From the NCBI RefSeq assembly GCF_958979055.1, contig NC_084897.1, positions 22,999,628-23,063,627 on the forward strand: a stretch of 64,000 nt of DNA, given 5' to 3'. The notes beneath the pieces were generated by a model that searched no databases, was not told where the DNA came from, and worked only from the letters and a program-made list of their open reading frames with translations. Positions within the stretch are counted from its first letter, which is position 1. The number at the start of each line of letters is the position of its first letter. The position numbers and the translations under genes were made by a program. Below, in pieces: positions 24,381 through 37,132 of this stretch. Origin of the DNA: Alnus glutinosa (taxonomy: Eukaryota > Streptophyta > Magnoliopsida > Fagales > Betulaceae).

Positions 24381-26194
24381 TTATGATGTTTTAGTAATTG
24401 CTCGATCTAGTTATTATTTTGATGTGTTGTAATGATGGCTATTCCATAGTTCAAATGACTCACACTTTTGTTGTTTGTCCTTTGACGAGGGTTCTACTTA
24501 TCTTTTGGGAATATTACACACTTATTTAATTATTAGTTAATTAATTTAGAAAGCATTATACTCAATACTCCATAGTGGAATGGGAGTAATTTCGGCTACG
24601 TCCAATTGCCAAATTAGGATTGCCAAAACCATTCACAAAGGGTTTGCCACCTCCATTTTGGCCAAATGGGGGTTGTTCGGCCACCCCAAGTAGTCAAATG
24701 GGGTAGCTTTTTTTTATTATTATTATTTTTACTTTGTTTTGTTTTGTTTTTGTTTTTATTTGTATTTTTTTTTAATTTCTTTTTTTTAATATATATATAT
24801 ATTTAACCTTCTTTTTAGTTTTGGTTTTGAGTTTTTTTTTTTTTTTTAAACATTTTATCTCAAGCTTTTTGGAAAGTTTAGGTCTTAAAATGTTATGTGT
24901 GACACACGTGATTGACTTTTTGTAAAAAATGACGAAAAAGGTTGACAAATGATCTAAGGGAGGAGCCGGCATTTAGAAATTGAGAAGACAAAATTGAAAA
25001 GAAAAATAAAATTGAGAGGATAAAACTAAAAAAAATAAAAAATTTAGGAATAAAATTTTAATTTCTTTTTTAAAAAAATCTTGCGTCTTAAGGGCCCAAC
25101 TCCTGAGCTAGCTCCGCCAAGGATTTAACTTGCTGCATTTAAATACTTTAAAGGTTCAAATGTCACTTTTTGAACATTTGTTTTAGTAGCATATATGGCC
25201 TGTCATCATGTCAAAAAAAAAAAAATATATAGCCTGTCATTATGGATTGGTCCCACGAAATTAAACTTGGAAGTTGTTAAGGCATTTTCATCACCAGGTA
25301 GAGGTGACTTTTTCCTTTGGATTAAGTCATCTTAATTAAATGGGGTTCCGATGCAGAAATACTACGTACTCAGTCAAGGCCGGAGACGGCCTACTACACG
25401 CGCTTTCCTGGTTGTTCTCAGTTCTCACTGGCGAGACTGAATTCTCCGGCCTATAGTACTACACGCGCTTTTCTGGTTGTTCTCACTGGCGAGACTGAAT
25501 GCTAGAAAGTAATTACTCCGTAATTTATAGAGCTTGTTTGGTGACTCATTCATAAAATTTTTATTTTCATTTTACTTCTTTTAAAAATATCAAATAAAAA
25601 ATATTCTTATTTTTTCATACTTTTTATATCACATCAATAACTTTTTATTATTATTCAACCAAAAAAACTCACTTCAAAGCAAATTTTTTTTTTTTTCACT
25701 TTTCTATAAAATATTCTCAAATTTTATATCACATCAATTATTTCTTATTACTATTCAAATAAATATTCCAATTCACAGTCACTTACTAAACAAGCTTCAA
25801 GTAATTGTTTATTTGTTTATAAGTTATCTTAAACAAATAAGGAGAAAAACATATATATATTTTGAAAAAGCTCAGTGTCTCCCTGATCGACCTGGTCGCA
25901 AAATATAAGATAGATATTAAAAAAATATTTTGTTTTTCTTCCCATGCACTTCTCTCTCTAGGGAAAGAAAAGGACAGGCTAGCTAGGGCAACCAGGATTG
26001 GTCAGAAAAGGCTTTCCAAATTGACTCTATGTACGAGACGTACATGTTTAGGTATTTTATCTTTTACGTTATTAATTATCCTCATCAACTTGCAAAAGAC
26101 CCACTCAAAGCCTGATAGAGATCATATAAATAAACAAAGGAACTGTCAACTGTGGGAGTGAGCTAAAGAAGACTGTTTCCTCTCACGTAACCAT
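24381..26194. other. Spacer upstream of peroxidase 3
   Basis: AT-rich duplicated spacer. It holds a hAT-like MITE fragment (about 24962-25125, ends resembling gaggagcc / gctccgcc) and a short direct repeat near 25385-25500 (a 'gttctcactggcgagactgaatgc'-like sequence occurs twice). About 25520-25795, a second AT-rich stretch, is missing in copy B. No gene is seen. Confidence 0.5.
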
Positions 26195-26252
26195 GGAACT
26201 GCTCAAACTTAGACACCTTCAAGCTTCTCTTCTTCTGTGCCTGGCTATAAAA
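26195..26252 (+). promoter_or_regulatory. Peroxidase 3 promoter: shared module plus TATA box
   Basis: The ggaactgctcaaactt module (26195-26222) is followed by a TATA box (tataaaa, 26246-26252), 149 bp before the start codon. The spacing between module and TATA is shorter than in peroxidases 1 and 2 and identical to peroxidase 4. Confidence 0.6.
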
Positions 26253-26400
26253 GCCCTTTTAACCTCAACCATTCCATCCATCTCCAATATTATTTCCCTA
26301 ACCTTATTCATCCAGCTGCTCATAGACTCACAGTTTTTGATCTTATTTGTCTTTCTTTGTGCTTTGGCTGCTTAATTCATTCAAGCTCTCGCACAACAAT

Positions 26401-28004
26401 ATGCCAACCATCAACAATATTTGCTTCGTTTTCTTTCTAACTGTGTGCGCCATGGCCTCTCTGTCATTGGCATCAGCATCAGCATCACTCAAAGTAGGTT
26501 TCTATAAATCAACTTGTCCATCTGCGGAGGCAATTGTGAGAAAAGCTGTCAACAAAGCGGTGTCACGGAACCCTGGCTTGGCTGCTGGCCTCATCAGAAT
26601 GCACTTTCATGACTGCTTTGTTAGGGTATGCTCTTTGCAATCCATGTACTTCTTACATTCAAAATATCCATTCTTTTTATTACAGCTTAGCTAGGCATGT
26701 TCCGAAGTCATGTTCAAGGGATCGAGAAAGACAGTGAAAAACATAATTTATTATGTATTTGCCTGCCGCAAACCATGCAAAAAATAAAAACCCATAAACA
26801 ATATGCTGAATGGTCCCGGCGGGGCTCGAACCCGCGACCTTCGGCTCATAAGACCAACGCTCTAACCAACTGAGCTACGGGACCATTACGGGAAGATGTC
26901 TTAGTTCTTGAAAACTTCATGCAAAAACTTGCCTTAGAGTAGAAACCCCACCTCTAGAAGAACCTCTTTTTGAAGCCCTTTTTAATATAGAATAACGTTA
27001 GATACTACTTCTTCTTCTTCTTCTTTTATTTTCTTTTTTCTTTCTTTCTTTCTTTTTTTTTTTTTTTTTTAATAAGGACTGGTAGAATAACTAATTTTTA
27101 TTATCATTTATGACTGATTTTTATTACAATATCATTTATTATATGGTAATTGTAAAGAAATCTACTAAATATAATTACCTAATCCATATAATTAATCTTA
27201 TTAATTTCTCGGTATCATTTATCTCAGGGCTGTGATGCCTCCGTCCTGCTCGATTCAACTCCGGGAAACCCATCAGAGAAGGAAAATCCAGCCAACAATC
27301 CAAGCTTACGAGGCTTTGAAGTGATCGATGAGGCAAAGGCTGAACTTGAAGCTCAGTGCCCGCAAACTGTCTCATGTGCAGACATTGTTGCATTTGCAGC
27401 CCGTGACAGCGCCTACAAAGCTGGGCACATCAATTACGACGTGCCATCAGGACGCCGCGATGGCAGGGTTTCACTTAAAGGTGAGCCGGACGGAAACCTC
27501 CCAGCACCTACCCTCAACGCCGAGGGACTCAAAGAAAACTTTGCCAAAAAAGGGCTTAGTCTTGATGAAATGGTGACGCTTTCTGGGGCACATTCTATAG
27601 GGGTGGCACATTGTTGCGCCTTCTCAACTCGCTTGTATGGTTTCAATGCAACCCATCCACAAGACCCTTCAATGGATCCCATATTTGCTAGATACTTAAG
27701 GACTAAGTGTCCCCCACCACAAAATGCTGATGATTGTGATCCGACGACGGTGCCACTTGATGTTCTTACACCGACAAGGCTGGATAATAAGTACTACAAG
27801 GATTTGAAGCACCACCATGGCTTATTGACCTCTGATCAGACTCTTTTGAGCAGCCCTTCCACGGCTGGGATTGTGAGGAACCACGCAAGGCATGGTACAG
27901 CATGGGCTAAGAAGTTTGCGGCAGCTATGGTGAAAATGGGTTATATTGATGTTCTTACAGGAAGCCAGGGTGAGATCAGGAAAAACTGTAAGGTTGTCAA
28001 CTAG
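26401..28004 (+). CDS. Class III peroxidase 3 (secretory, peroxidase 5-like)
   Basis: Exon 1 is 26401-26625, the intron 26626-27227 and exon 2 27228-28004; 333 residues. A signal peptide ends within the [14 protein letters not shown] region. Catalytic Arg66/His70 ([12 protein letters not shown]) and proximal His197 (LSGAHSIG) are present. Besides the eight family cysteines there are two extra ones, in AHCCAFSTR and DDCDPTT, absent from the other three paralogues, so ten in the mature protein; they could pair with each other or stay free (inference). The intron is unusually long for the cluster because it carries an antisense tRNA-like gene in an insert of about 180 bp that peroxidase 4 lacks. 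The frame is intact. It differs from peroxidase 4 at only a handful of positions. Confidence 0.95.
26811..26884 (-). tRNA. tRNA-like gene, anticodon read as UAU (Ile-type; possibly Met-derived), antisense in peroxidase 3 intron
   Basis: On the minus strand a 74-nt cloverleaf starts GGTCCCG. The acceptor stem (7 bp), D stem (4 bp) and T stem (5 bp) pair perfectly. The A box (TAGCTCAGTTGG) and B box (GGTTCGAGC) are intact. The anticodon stem has two G-U pairs, and the loop is CTTATGA, which puts TAT at positions 34-36 with G at 37. UAU would decode Ile AUA. However, UAU tRNAs usually have an intron and A37, and this one has neither; one C-to-T change at position 34 from a CAU (Met) loop could also explain it. 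The nearest T-run downstream (about 22 nt away) could end transcription. It may be functional or a decaying copy. Confidence 0.85.
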
Positions 28005-28736
28005 ATTATTTGGGTTTTTATTGGTGAGAGTTGGGATTTTTTTCTTTTCTTTTTCTTTTTCTATTATTTCATTCTTCGGTGCTGAATCAAGTGTAAAGCA
28101 ATTATTTTTCATAAGTTATCAAGTGTGAAGCAATTCTTTTTCCTAAGTACGCAAGGTGTATGATAGAATGCCTCAACCAATCTGCCGGATCATGAGAGGC
28201 TCTGTTATATTTATAACTCAAGTATTACGGAGGAATTAATCTATATAGTTGTCTATAATGAGCTTTTCAATATACATGCATGCTTCGTAGCACTCTTAAC
28301 TCTTCTCGTATATCTCTATATATGTCCTTTGCGTGGTCTCCTCTCTTTATCGATCCAATGACTTGCTCATCAGTCATTTGCAGAACTAACTTGAAGATTA
28401 TGTTCATTATCTAGTGACGAGATTCTTTTCAAAAGTAAACGAAAGAATATTTAATTACATAACTTTTTTTTTTTTTTTTGGACAAGAAAGAATTACATAT
28501 ATACTTGTTGAATGCTCGCATTCTTTTTGTTCGGGGAGAGTAACTTAATTTGACCATGATATGGGGGAACTTCACTTTAATTCCCTTAACTTTCATAATG
28601 TATATTTGTAATTATCTTTTTAATTTTTTAAAAAAATTAATTTAGTGTATATATCTTTTAATTTCATAAATTTGCTAAAATTTTTCGCAAAATCCTAATG
28701 GAGGCCACGGATATATGTCAAAATTTCCAAAATATT

Positions 28737-28767
<31 letters not shown>

Positions 28768-29519
28768 TAAAGAGAAAAAAAAATTGCATGGATTTAAGCG
28801 TTGGTTATGATTTAATAAAATTTACAAAAATACACACACTTGAATCTTTGAAAAAAAATTTAATTAAAAAAATGATATTTTGAGAATTTTGATATGATTT
28901 AATGGAAAATCCTAACGGATGAGTAAAATTGAAAAAACATAAAATGTGGATGCATTAAATTGAGAGTTTTTAAAATTTAGGGTAATTACAAAAGCTAAGC
29001 CACAACAATTAAGTGAAGTTTCCCCTATAATATATCAGGGCACTATTTAACTCAAACACTAATAATAATGGTCACAACTTGCAACATTACTAGTGGTGTG
29101 GATTATACGGAATTAGACTCAGTCGGGTCACTGGTAATAGCTGGCTATTTTACCTCACCAGAGCAGTGGTGTTGTACCAAAGATTCTTTCAAGATTGTGC
29201 AAACCTCACTATAAAATGATTAATGGTACGGATATAACATATATTATTATTATAATGCGTCGACATAATTTTCTGTCTTATTATTCTCACAGGAGTTGAT
29301 CTATTGTATAATATTATTGCATGTGATTTATAAATATTTTTATAAATTGATGAGTTCATCACTTGATGACATTGTCCCTGTGTAATTTACTCACTAAGTC
29401 ATTAACTTACATTTCGATTTGTTTCTACTTACTTCTTGTTTTACAGCAAAATTACCCTTTAGAGGATGAAACTTGAGGAATCAAGCAGGACGTTGATGAC
29501 CTTGGAGGTTCTAGTCAGG
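28005..29519. other. Spacer downstream of peroxidase 3
   Basis: The first 400 bp match the peroxidase 4 downstream region (to about 46240). About 28408-29170 matches the peroxidase 2 downstream region. The remainder is unique AT-rich DNA up to the 5-bp target of the LTR element. It holds an (AT)n tract at 28744-28768. No gene is seen. Confidence 0.55.
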
Positions 29520-29524
29520 CCGGT

Positions 29525-30163
29525 TGTTGGAGAAATAATTAACACCAAAGACATGTGGGCCTAAGGTAGTATAGGGGGCCGAGCCCATCGGGTTGGCCCG
29601 GCCAGATCAGACCCAAGTACAAGACCATTCGTTATCTCCAAAAAGACAGATATTCAGAATATATCAAAATAGGCTTCTATCCCGTCAAATATGGAATAAG
29701 GTACCTAATAGAATGACATTAGCTAAAGGGGTAGTGTCCTATCCAGTTTGGACTCTACTACCCAATTTGAATTCTATGAAGATAAGACTCAAGACTATGT
29801 GATCTAGGACTCAGACTCCTAATCAGAAAGATAAGATTCAAGACTATGTGATCTAGGACTCAGATTCCTAATTAAATTATGCTCCAAGCACTCAAGCGGT
29901 TTTATAACTGTGAAATGTGAGTCTATAAATAAGACTACGGCGTCAGGTATTAAAAAAACAAGCACATTCTCTGAGCTTTTGAGATTACAAATATTTTCCA
30001 GAAAATTAGTTTGAACTGACTTAGGCATCGGAGTGGGGGTCCGGTCGGCATCCCCATAGTCCGACGAGCCGTTTATTATTTTGCAGATTACGAGGAGAGT
30101 GAAGTTTAAGGAAGGCAACGAATCACAAGGCAACACGTCACCGTACCAGAAACTGTACCAACA
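29525..30163 (+). repeat. 5' LTR of the large LTR element
   Basis: 639 bp, TG...CA ends, with an internal imperfect direct repeat of 49-bp period (about 29781-29880) that the other LTR shares. A tataaata-type TATA box lies near 29924-29932, at a usual place upstream of the presumed R region. Confidence 0.9.
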
Positions 30164-33100
30164 GTTTGGCGCCGTCTGTGGGAAGCGACGAATTGTTTCT
30201 TGCAACAAAAAAAAATATATATATCCGCAACGGTGACTACGCGATAAATCATGGCTAAAACTGGCCTGTGGTTTCTTCCTTCAAAGATCATCACTAGACC
30301 AAGACAGATCTATATAGATCTACAGTCATACATAGTAGATCACGTTCAACTATGACGTATCAGTATTCAATTGGCATCGAATCAGTGCTCGCCTTCGACA
30401 TAAAAACAAGATAAGTCCATACTTTTCTTTTCATTTCGATTTGTTAAATTGTGGAAAGAAATTCATAGTGTGGATGACTATCTGTGCTATTATGAAATCC
30501 AATGATAATAAATTTTGGAGTGTCAGATCTGAAACTCTCTTTAGACAAAGATCAATAATTATTGTGGCCTTGTACGTTTACAAGCGCTTCGTTAAAAAAC
30601 ATGAAGCCTTTCAACTATACTATGAGTTTTGGTTGGAATGGTGCTTCTCTTCAAATACTTGTTGATTTTTGATATTTTTTATTGGCACTACAAGACAAAT
30701 AATTGGGTTTATAAAAGAAGAAAAAGATTATTGTGATGATAGATCGGAATTTGATTACACCAAATCGATGCTGACAGTATACAGATGTTCTAGATCTATA
30801 CTCAGAAGTAACGACTCTACATGGGTGCACAAACTCAATAATTTGTTTAGTGATGATGGGTCGATTTGTTTCTAAAGAACAAATCAAAGAGAGAGAAGCT
30901 CCAGATGATTCCTCCAAGTGATCTCCAACTTCCAAAAAATCCAAACAAAAGAAGAAGATGGGTCAAGAGGCAGGGAGTCGGCCCAATAAGCAAAACAAAG
31001 CAAAAAAAAAAAAAATATGGAATAGACTTGGGGCCCAACCGATCCGGATCCTCCCTTCTGAACCTGAGAGCACCTTCGTGAACCTCCGAGGCAGCAGTGA
31101 AGGAGAGACTCCACCTTTGAACCTCTGAGGCAGCGGCGACAGGAAGATCCAAACCGAGTCACCTCGGTTCAAACCAAGATCCACACAGGTGACGCCGAGT
31201 CAGGTGACGAAGGACCCACAACCGAGAAGGTCCAGCTCGGGATCCTCCCCTCTGACTCCGAGACCATCAACCAGCGCCGTGACCACCAGATTTGTTGCGG
31301 ATAGACTGCACATCGGATCTCCCCGAACAGGTGATATCGAGGGCCCCAATGATGCGATCCACTGGACATCAAAACAGAAATCCCGGGGCTCTGTTTTTTG
31401 TAGCTTAGAGACCGTGAACTTTCGAGGCTCCCAGAGTTCCGAGGCGACGGGGAAGAAGAAATTCGAGCCTCTGTGATGGAGGGCCGTCGTTAGATATGGT
31501 TCCCTCTCTGCCAGTTTCAGTTTCAGTTTCGGAGCTCGGCAGTACAATCATCTACCGTGGCTATTGAGCAAGCACACAGAGAAGAGGACACTTCGAGTTG
31601 CCCAGTAAGACGTCGGAGCCCTGAACGGAGGGGCTATCTTCTTCACGGATTTGGACCACCGAGGCGCCACCGAAACTCCATTCCACCCAGAACCTACCAA
31701 GAATCTGTAAACAAGAAAAACCCATTCCACCCAGAATCTACTGAGAATCTGTAAACAAGAAAAATAAATCGACAGGTATGTCCAACCCGGTCCGGTTCTG
31801 ATTTCTTCCCCGAAGAACGCATGGAAGAACCTTCGGCTAGTCGGCTCCAGAAGTGCTACCCGATCTGGATTCAACGTGATGCACTGCAGATAAGAGGACG
31901 ATTTCCACGGATCCTCATGTATGACGAGTCAGACTGAACACGGAGCAGGAGCGTGAAAAACCCGGACGGTGGCCAGTAGACCCGGACCTGCACCATCTTC
32001 TCACCTGGCTCATGTCCATAGAACAGAACTCTGGCTGTGACCCGTCCGACTCAGTTCTTGACAGGAAGGCCGAGAATCGCGATTGAAAACGCCCATCGAC
32101 CCAAGAAAGTCAGAATCCTCGCCAGGCTGGTGATTAGGTCGTGACTCAATCAAGGAGAAAGAATGGAGATCTTCAAGGAAAGAAAGACGTCGGAGAAAGG
32201 AAGACTAGTGTGCAGAAAAGCTGAAAGTAAAGAGGCCCAACCTAGATTGGTTGGACCAAGAATTTGGATCCTCTCCTCCAACCCAGTGACCACCAGTTAT
32301 TGGGTCGTGGTTTCCATAAGTGCAGATCAGAGAAATCGAAAGCGGCCAGTCCATCGCCCAAGCTTCTTCTCGGCGGTTCGGCCAACGCCCAAAACAGAGA
32401 GTGGGACTCAGTAGGATCCCCGTGCTCTGGTTTTTTGCGGCTCAACCGTGAACCTCCGAGACTCACCAAGAAGGTTTGGACCTCCGAGGTAGACTTAAAC
32501 TTCCGAGGCAACGAGAGATCTACCCAGAAGTTTCTAAATTCTGAGGCTTCTGGAACTCAGTTCGAGCCCCAAAGGAAGATTCGCGCCAGCTTATCTTGAA
32601 TCAAGTTTAGATCCTCACCGATGTTGCCGAGTCAAGTGATGAAGAATCTCCCACTATTTTTGGGACTTCCAGAGGCTAGTTCACCGCAAATCAAGGCCAA
32701 AGGCGAGCAAGGCGCGTAGGTGGCTCATAGATCTTGAGGCCGATGGCTGGGAACGTTCAGAGATTCCCATCCTCTATGACTCTTCACTCGTTGACAACCC
32801 CCCCAACCACAAGAACTGGGCGCCCCATTCCTACCTTCCAAGCAAGGCTGTTTATCTCCTTGGAGTGGTGCTAGAACGAGAGACGCGAGACCCCTCCAAG
32901 CATAATTTGTGATTTGTGTTATGACCAAACTCATCAGGTTGTGGCTTGAGACACCTGGATCAGAAAATAGAAGCCTGCTTGTCCAAGTATAATATGGGCT
33001 TCAAGATTTAGCCTTGCAGTGATGTGATTCGGCAGATGGGTTGGATGCTCCAAAATTCTGGTTGGGCATGCATTACTGTTGTAAAAATAAAGGCAATCAT

Positions 33101-33183
33101 GTAGAGGTTTTAATTGGGCAGGAAGGCCTTAGAGACCAAGTTCTAGAAATGTCAAAAAAAATAAAAAAGAAGACCCGAGGCGA

Positions 33184-36100
33184 AAAGTTAGATCCGAGGT
33201 GTTTTACCGAGGAGGAAAGATAGATCCGAGGTGTTCTACCAAGGAGGAAAGTTAGATCCGAGGTGTTTTACCGAAGGAGAAAGTTAGATCCGAGGTGTTT
33301 TACCGAGGAGAAAAGTTAGATCCGAGGTGTTTTACCGAGGAGGAAAGATTGTAATACCCCATATTTTAATATATTGAATAAAATATATTAAAATATGATT
33401 TAAGACCTAGTAATATGATAAAAGAATATATATATATGAATATTTATGAAAATAAATGTTCATTTAGAAGCATTTATAGTTTTAATTTGATAAAAACTCA
33501 AACGGACTTTAAACTTTGAAATAACGGAAACAGGGTCAAACAAACTCTGTTTTGGTCGATTCAAAAGCCAGAACGCTCGTCTCGAAGTCCTCTAACTACC
33601 CTCCTAATTTCATAATTTTTGGACTCCGTTTAATACCCGAAAACATCCGCGAAAAATTACACCTCTGAATTGGACGAAAATTTAATAATGATTTGTGGGC
33701 CCATTGTTATTTATTAAGACCCGTAGCCCACATGTTTTACAAACCCAGCCAACCTCAACGTGATGCCCAATCCATTTGCTATAAGAGAAAGGCAAAGGAA
33801 AATTTAGTTAGCAAAAGATTACAATTTCGTTAGAACCTAAGTACTAATTTGTTGATAAAAAGAGATATTTGTTGGTTTTTATTCCTTCAACCTGCACCGG
33901 ACATCTGCCCTTATTTCAGCCTTGGATGGGTTTAATCCAAGTGGATCCTGACCGTCCAAGCTTCTCCAAGGTTAGGTGCATCTCCTCTTCCACGTTTTCT
34001 CCTTGTTCTTCTATTAAGATATTTATTCCTTGCAACAGACCAACTTGCTGAGCACGTTTACACCCCAGCCGTCGATCACAAGGCACTTGGGTTAAATCCA
34101 GCCATCAAAAATCCTATAAATAGGAAGCTTGCATTGTGATCATCCTACACACCTCAAAGAAAACCGAAACTCTCATTCTCTGCAACTCTCTCCTTCCTTC
34201 TTCTTTCTTCTCTGTTCTCCTTCTTTCCCGTTCTTCCCTTTACCCTCTCTTCCCGAGGGACACAGGGAGTCTGAACGAGAGAGTGAGAGACCGTGAGATG
34301 GAGAGAAGAAATTGAGTTGGAGACCCATAAACCGATTCTCCTCTTCCCTCTGTCGTTTTACCCTTAAACCAGCAGCACTTCTCCTCTTTGCTGCAGAAAA
34401 AAAAAAAGAACAGCAGCTCTTTCTCTTTAACGAAGCTGCAGAAATCTCCCTATTCTTTGTCTCTGTTTTGGCCAAAAGCTCTCCTCTCTTCCTCTGTCTT
34501 TGTCTCAGCCTAACAATGGGTTTAATCCACTTCTACCGCAGAAGAAAAGTCCCTCTCACTCTCGGTCAACATCCAGCAAACAAGAAAGACAAATTCTAGC
34601 TTATTCTAAAAACACTTGGTAAGTAAAACAAACGTGTGTTGTATGCAGATGTGAGTGTGTGTAAGTGAAAGACGTGTGTATTTGATAAAAAAGTGGGTGT
34701 GTGGTTGTCAATCATGGGTGAAGCGTGATGTGTGTGTATGTATTTAATGATGGCTATATATATATATAAAGTATATTTTAAAAATGATATATTTTGTGAT
34801 ATATCTTAGTTATTATGATTTTCAAGATAAAATATTATAATGTCGTAAGTTGTATTTTAATAGGGTATTTCAAGTGGCGTATTTAATTAATAAATTACGC
34901 TGTTGTGATGTCCAAATAAAAATGAGATATTTTATAAAAGCGTCGTTACGCAACCCAAATACTTTTGAAGTATTTTTAGGCAATTAGTAACACTAATGCT
35001 GTTATTTCACCTAAATTTTATAAGATTAAAATAAGGATTATTTATATTGTACCGCTTGGGTACTCTTAAAATATAAAACCAATTAATTATATTAATCGAG
35101 TCACTATGTTGATTTGGTACAAAAACAGATAAGCTTTTATAATACCGTTTTACTTAAAAGGATATTGTGGATATTAATTAATAAATGTCGTAATAATGTC
35201 CGCATAAAATATGTGGTAATATAATTAATCTATTTTATGCCGTTATAATATCTAAGCGACATTAGAAATTGGGATTAGTGATTTGTAAGTCGAAAGGGAT
35301 AAAATGTTCAAATAGGTTCTTAGTATTTTATACTAATATATTATCAAATGTATATAACTGTGCAGTCTTTATTCCGTGGATCTCTCTTTGTAGCAGAGAA
35401 CTGTAAGTATCTCTATACTTACTGAGGACGAAACTGGTGGATTTTTCCATAATATGGTGTTTACTGTTTTATTTATTTGTTTGCGCATGTGATTTTACAT
35501 ATTTTCTATTTTAATTAAAATGGTTAATAACAAAGCTGGTATGCAGCGGGGGGATGATGGCTGCCAGTGGAACCTTTGGCTTCCGTGACACTAAATTAAT
35601 TAAACGGGTTATGACCTTTGGCTCATAGTCTGCTGGGACCTTTGGATTCCAGTAACAAACTAATAAATGTGAGAGTTGGCTAATACAGCTGGGGTGTTGA
35701 TGGTATTACCAACTGGGACCGTTGGCTCCCGTGACACGCTAATCCGGACCGTTGGTTCCTTCACGAGAGGAGTGCATAAATTTGATAATTAAGCCTTGCA
35801 TTTAAAACTGTCATATTACTGTTTTATGGTTAGGTATACATTTAATATATGACTGTGATTAGCTACCACGGTTTATATATTGCGTATTTACGTGACTATA
35901 AAACCATATTTGCATTATGTGGTATTTTATTAAATAAATCAGCATTCATATTATTATGGGAAACAGTGGACTCACTTAGGTTGTTTTGTGTTTTTATTTC
36001 TATATATATATATACATTGGTGCAGGTCTATAGACAAAGATTAGAGCTCGAGTAGTCTTCAAGTTAAAGATACATAGTTCGTATTTTATTTGTAGTCTTC

Positions 36101-36545
36101 TGTGTTTACAGCATTTTATGTTGACAAGATTGCTAATAATTTTCATGTATATTCTTGTGTCACTATGGACACATGTTTCCATGTATTTGTTCTAAGTATT
36201 TTCTAATGAATGTCTAGAGGTGTTTAATTTAAAAGCTCTGATGTGTTATTTAATCCAAGTCTGTTGGATAAATTATATTCCGCTACCAATTTATAACTCT
36301 GATGTTGTAGTAATGTCACGTGAAAATCGAAATTTTCACTTACGCCTTTTTGTAAAAGGCGGGGCATTACAAAGATAGACCCGAGAGTGTCATACCGAGA
36401 AGAAAGTATACTCTGAGAAGTTTGATTCGAGGGTGTTCTACCCAAGTGAAAAGTTAGATTCGAGGTGTTTTGCCAAGGAGAAAAGTTAGATCCGAGGTGT
36501 TCTACCAAGGTGAAAAGATAGACCCGAGAGTGTCATACCGAGATG
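33184..36545 (+). repeat. 32-bp tandem array split by the solo LTR
   Basis: Units built on gttagatccgaggtgtttta recur at 33190, 33222, 33254, 33286 and 33318, an exact 32-bp spacing. The array stops at 33349 and continues in degenerate form at 36377-36545 on the other side of the 3.0-kb LTR. Total array without the insert is about 330 bp. Confidence 0.9.
33350..36371. mobile_element. Nested 3.0-kb solo LTR of another Gypsy-type element (fossil)
   Basis: It begins TGTAATACCCCATATT and ends GCGGGGCATTACA, a near-perfect inverted terminus typical of long LTRs of plant chromovirus-like Gypsy elements. It is flanked by the exact 5-bp duplication aagat (33345-33349 and 36372-36376). At 3022 bp with no internal region, it is a solo LTR left by recombination between two LTRs. 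A TATA-like tataaatag lies near 34115, followed by a pyrimidine-rich leader. It split an older 32-bp tandem array of the host element in two, so it is younger than that array. Confidence 0.88.
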
Positions 36546-36865
36546 ACACATACCGAGAGTATTATTCTGAGGGTATTATCCAGAGGAGACTATGCCCGAG
36601 CTCCTAGTTCCAAATGGCACACTTTGAGGACCCCTCTAGATTTGCCATCCTCCTAAGTGCACAGTCACGTGCCGAGAGACGAATCCGAGCCGAGGGTCCA
36701 ATTTGAGGAACTCTCCCAAAGAGCACCATATCGAGTGGCGTGCAGGATAAGGAGCTCCAAGTAAGACGGTCCATCTTCATTGAATTCACCAGATAAGTTC
36801 ATACTCTTCTTTTACAACTATGATTTATGTTAAAGTAAGGATAAATGTTGGTTTTTATCAACCAA

Positions 36866-36906
<41 letters not shown>

Positions 36907-37132
36907 TGCACTTGTACGCTTTGCCGAAATGTATATATATTTTGATAAAATAGACTCATGTGTTGAGGCTTCACTCCTATCGTGAGTGAAAAGGATCACA
37001 AAATCATCCCGGCGGATGAAAAGAATATATGGTGCTACTGTACATTCTGCGATTTTGTTTTAGTATATGCAGTGCTTCGTTAACCCTTTTTGTAGAAAAG
37101 ATACGGGGAGACAACCCCTACAACAAATTAAA

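Larger units (their letters stand above)
23990..28405 (+). repeat. Duplicated block, copy A (carries peroxidase 3)
   Basis: Collinear with 42225-46240 (copy B) through a MULE right half, a spacer with a CTCCGCC-ended AT-rich repeat (24962-25125 versus 43086-43255), the promoter, both peroxidase exons, the intron and about 400 bp downstream. The coding parts are almost identical. Copy A differs by a segment of about 180 bp with a tRNA in the intron (26811 to about 26990). Copy B differs by a shorter upstream region and a poly-T insertion downstream (about 45929-45948). Confidence 0.85.

Noticed and set aside
30651-32599. Frames of 80-115 codons inside the LTR element
   Set aside because: They overlap in several registers on both strands and show no gag, protease, polymerase or integrase signature.
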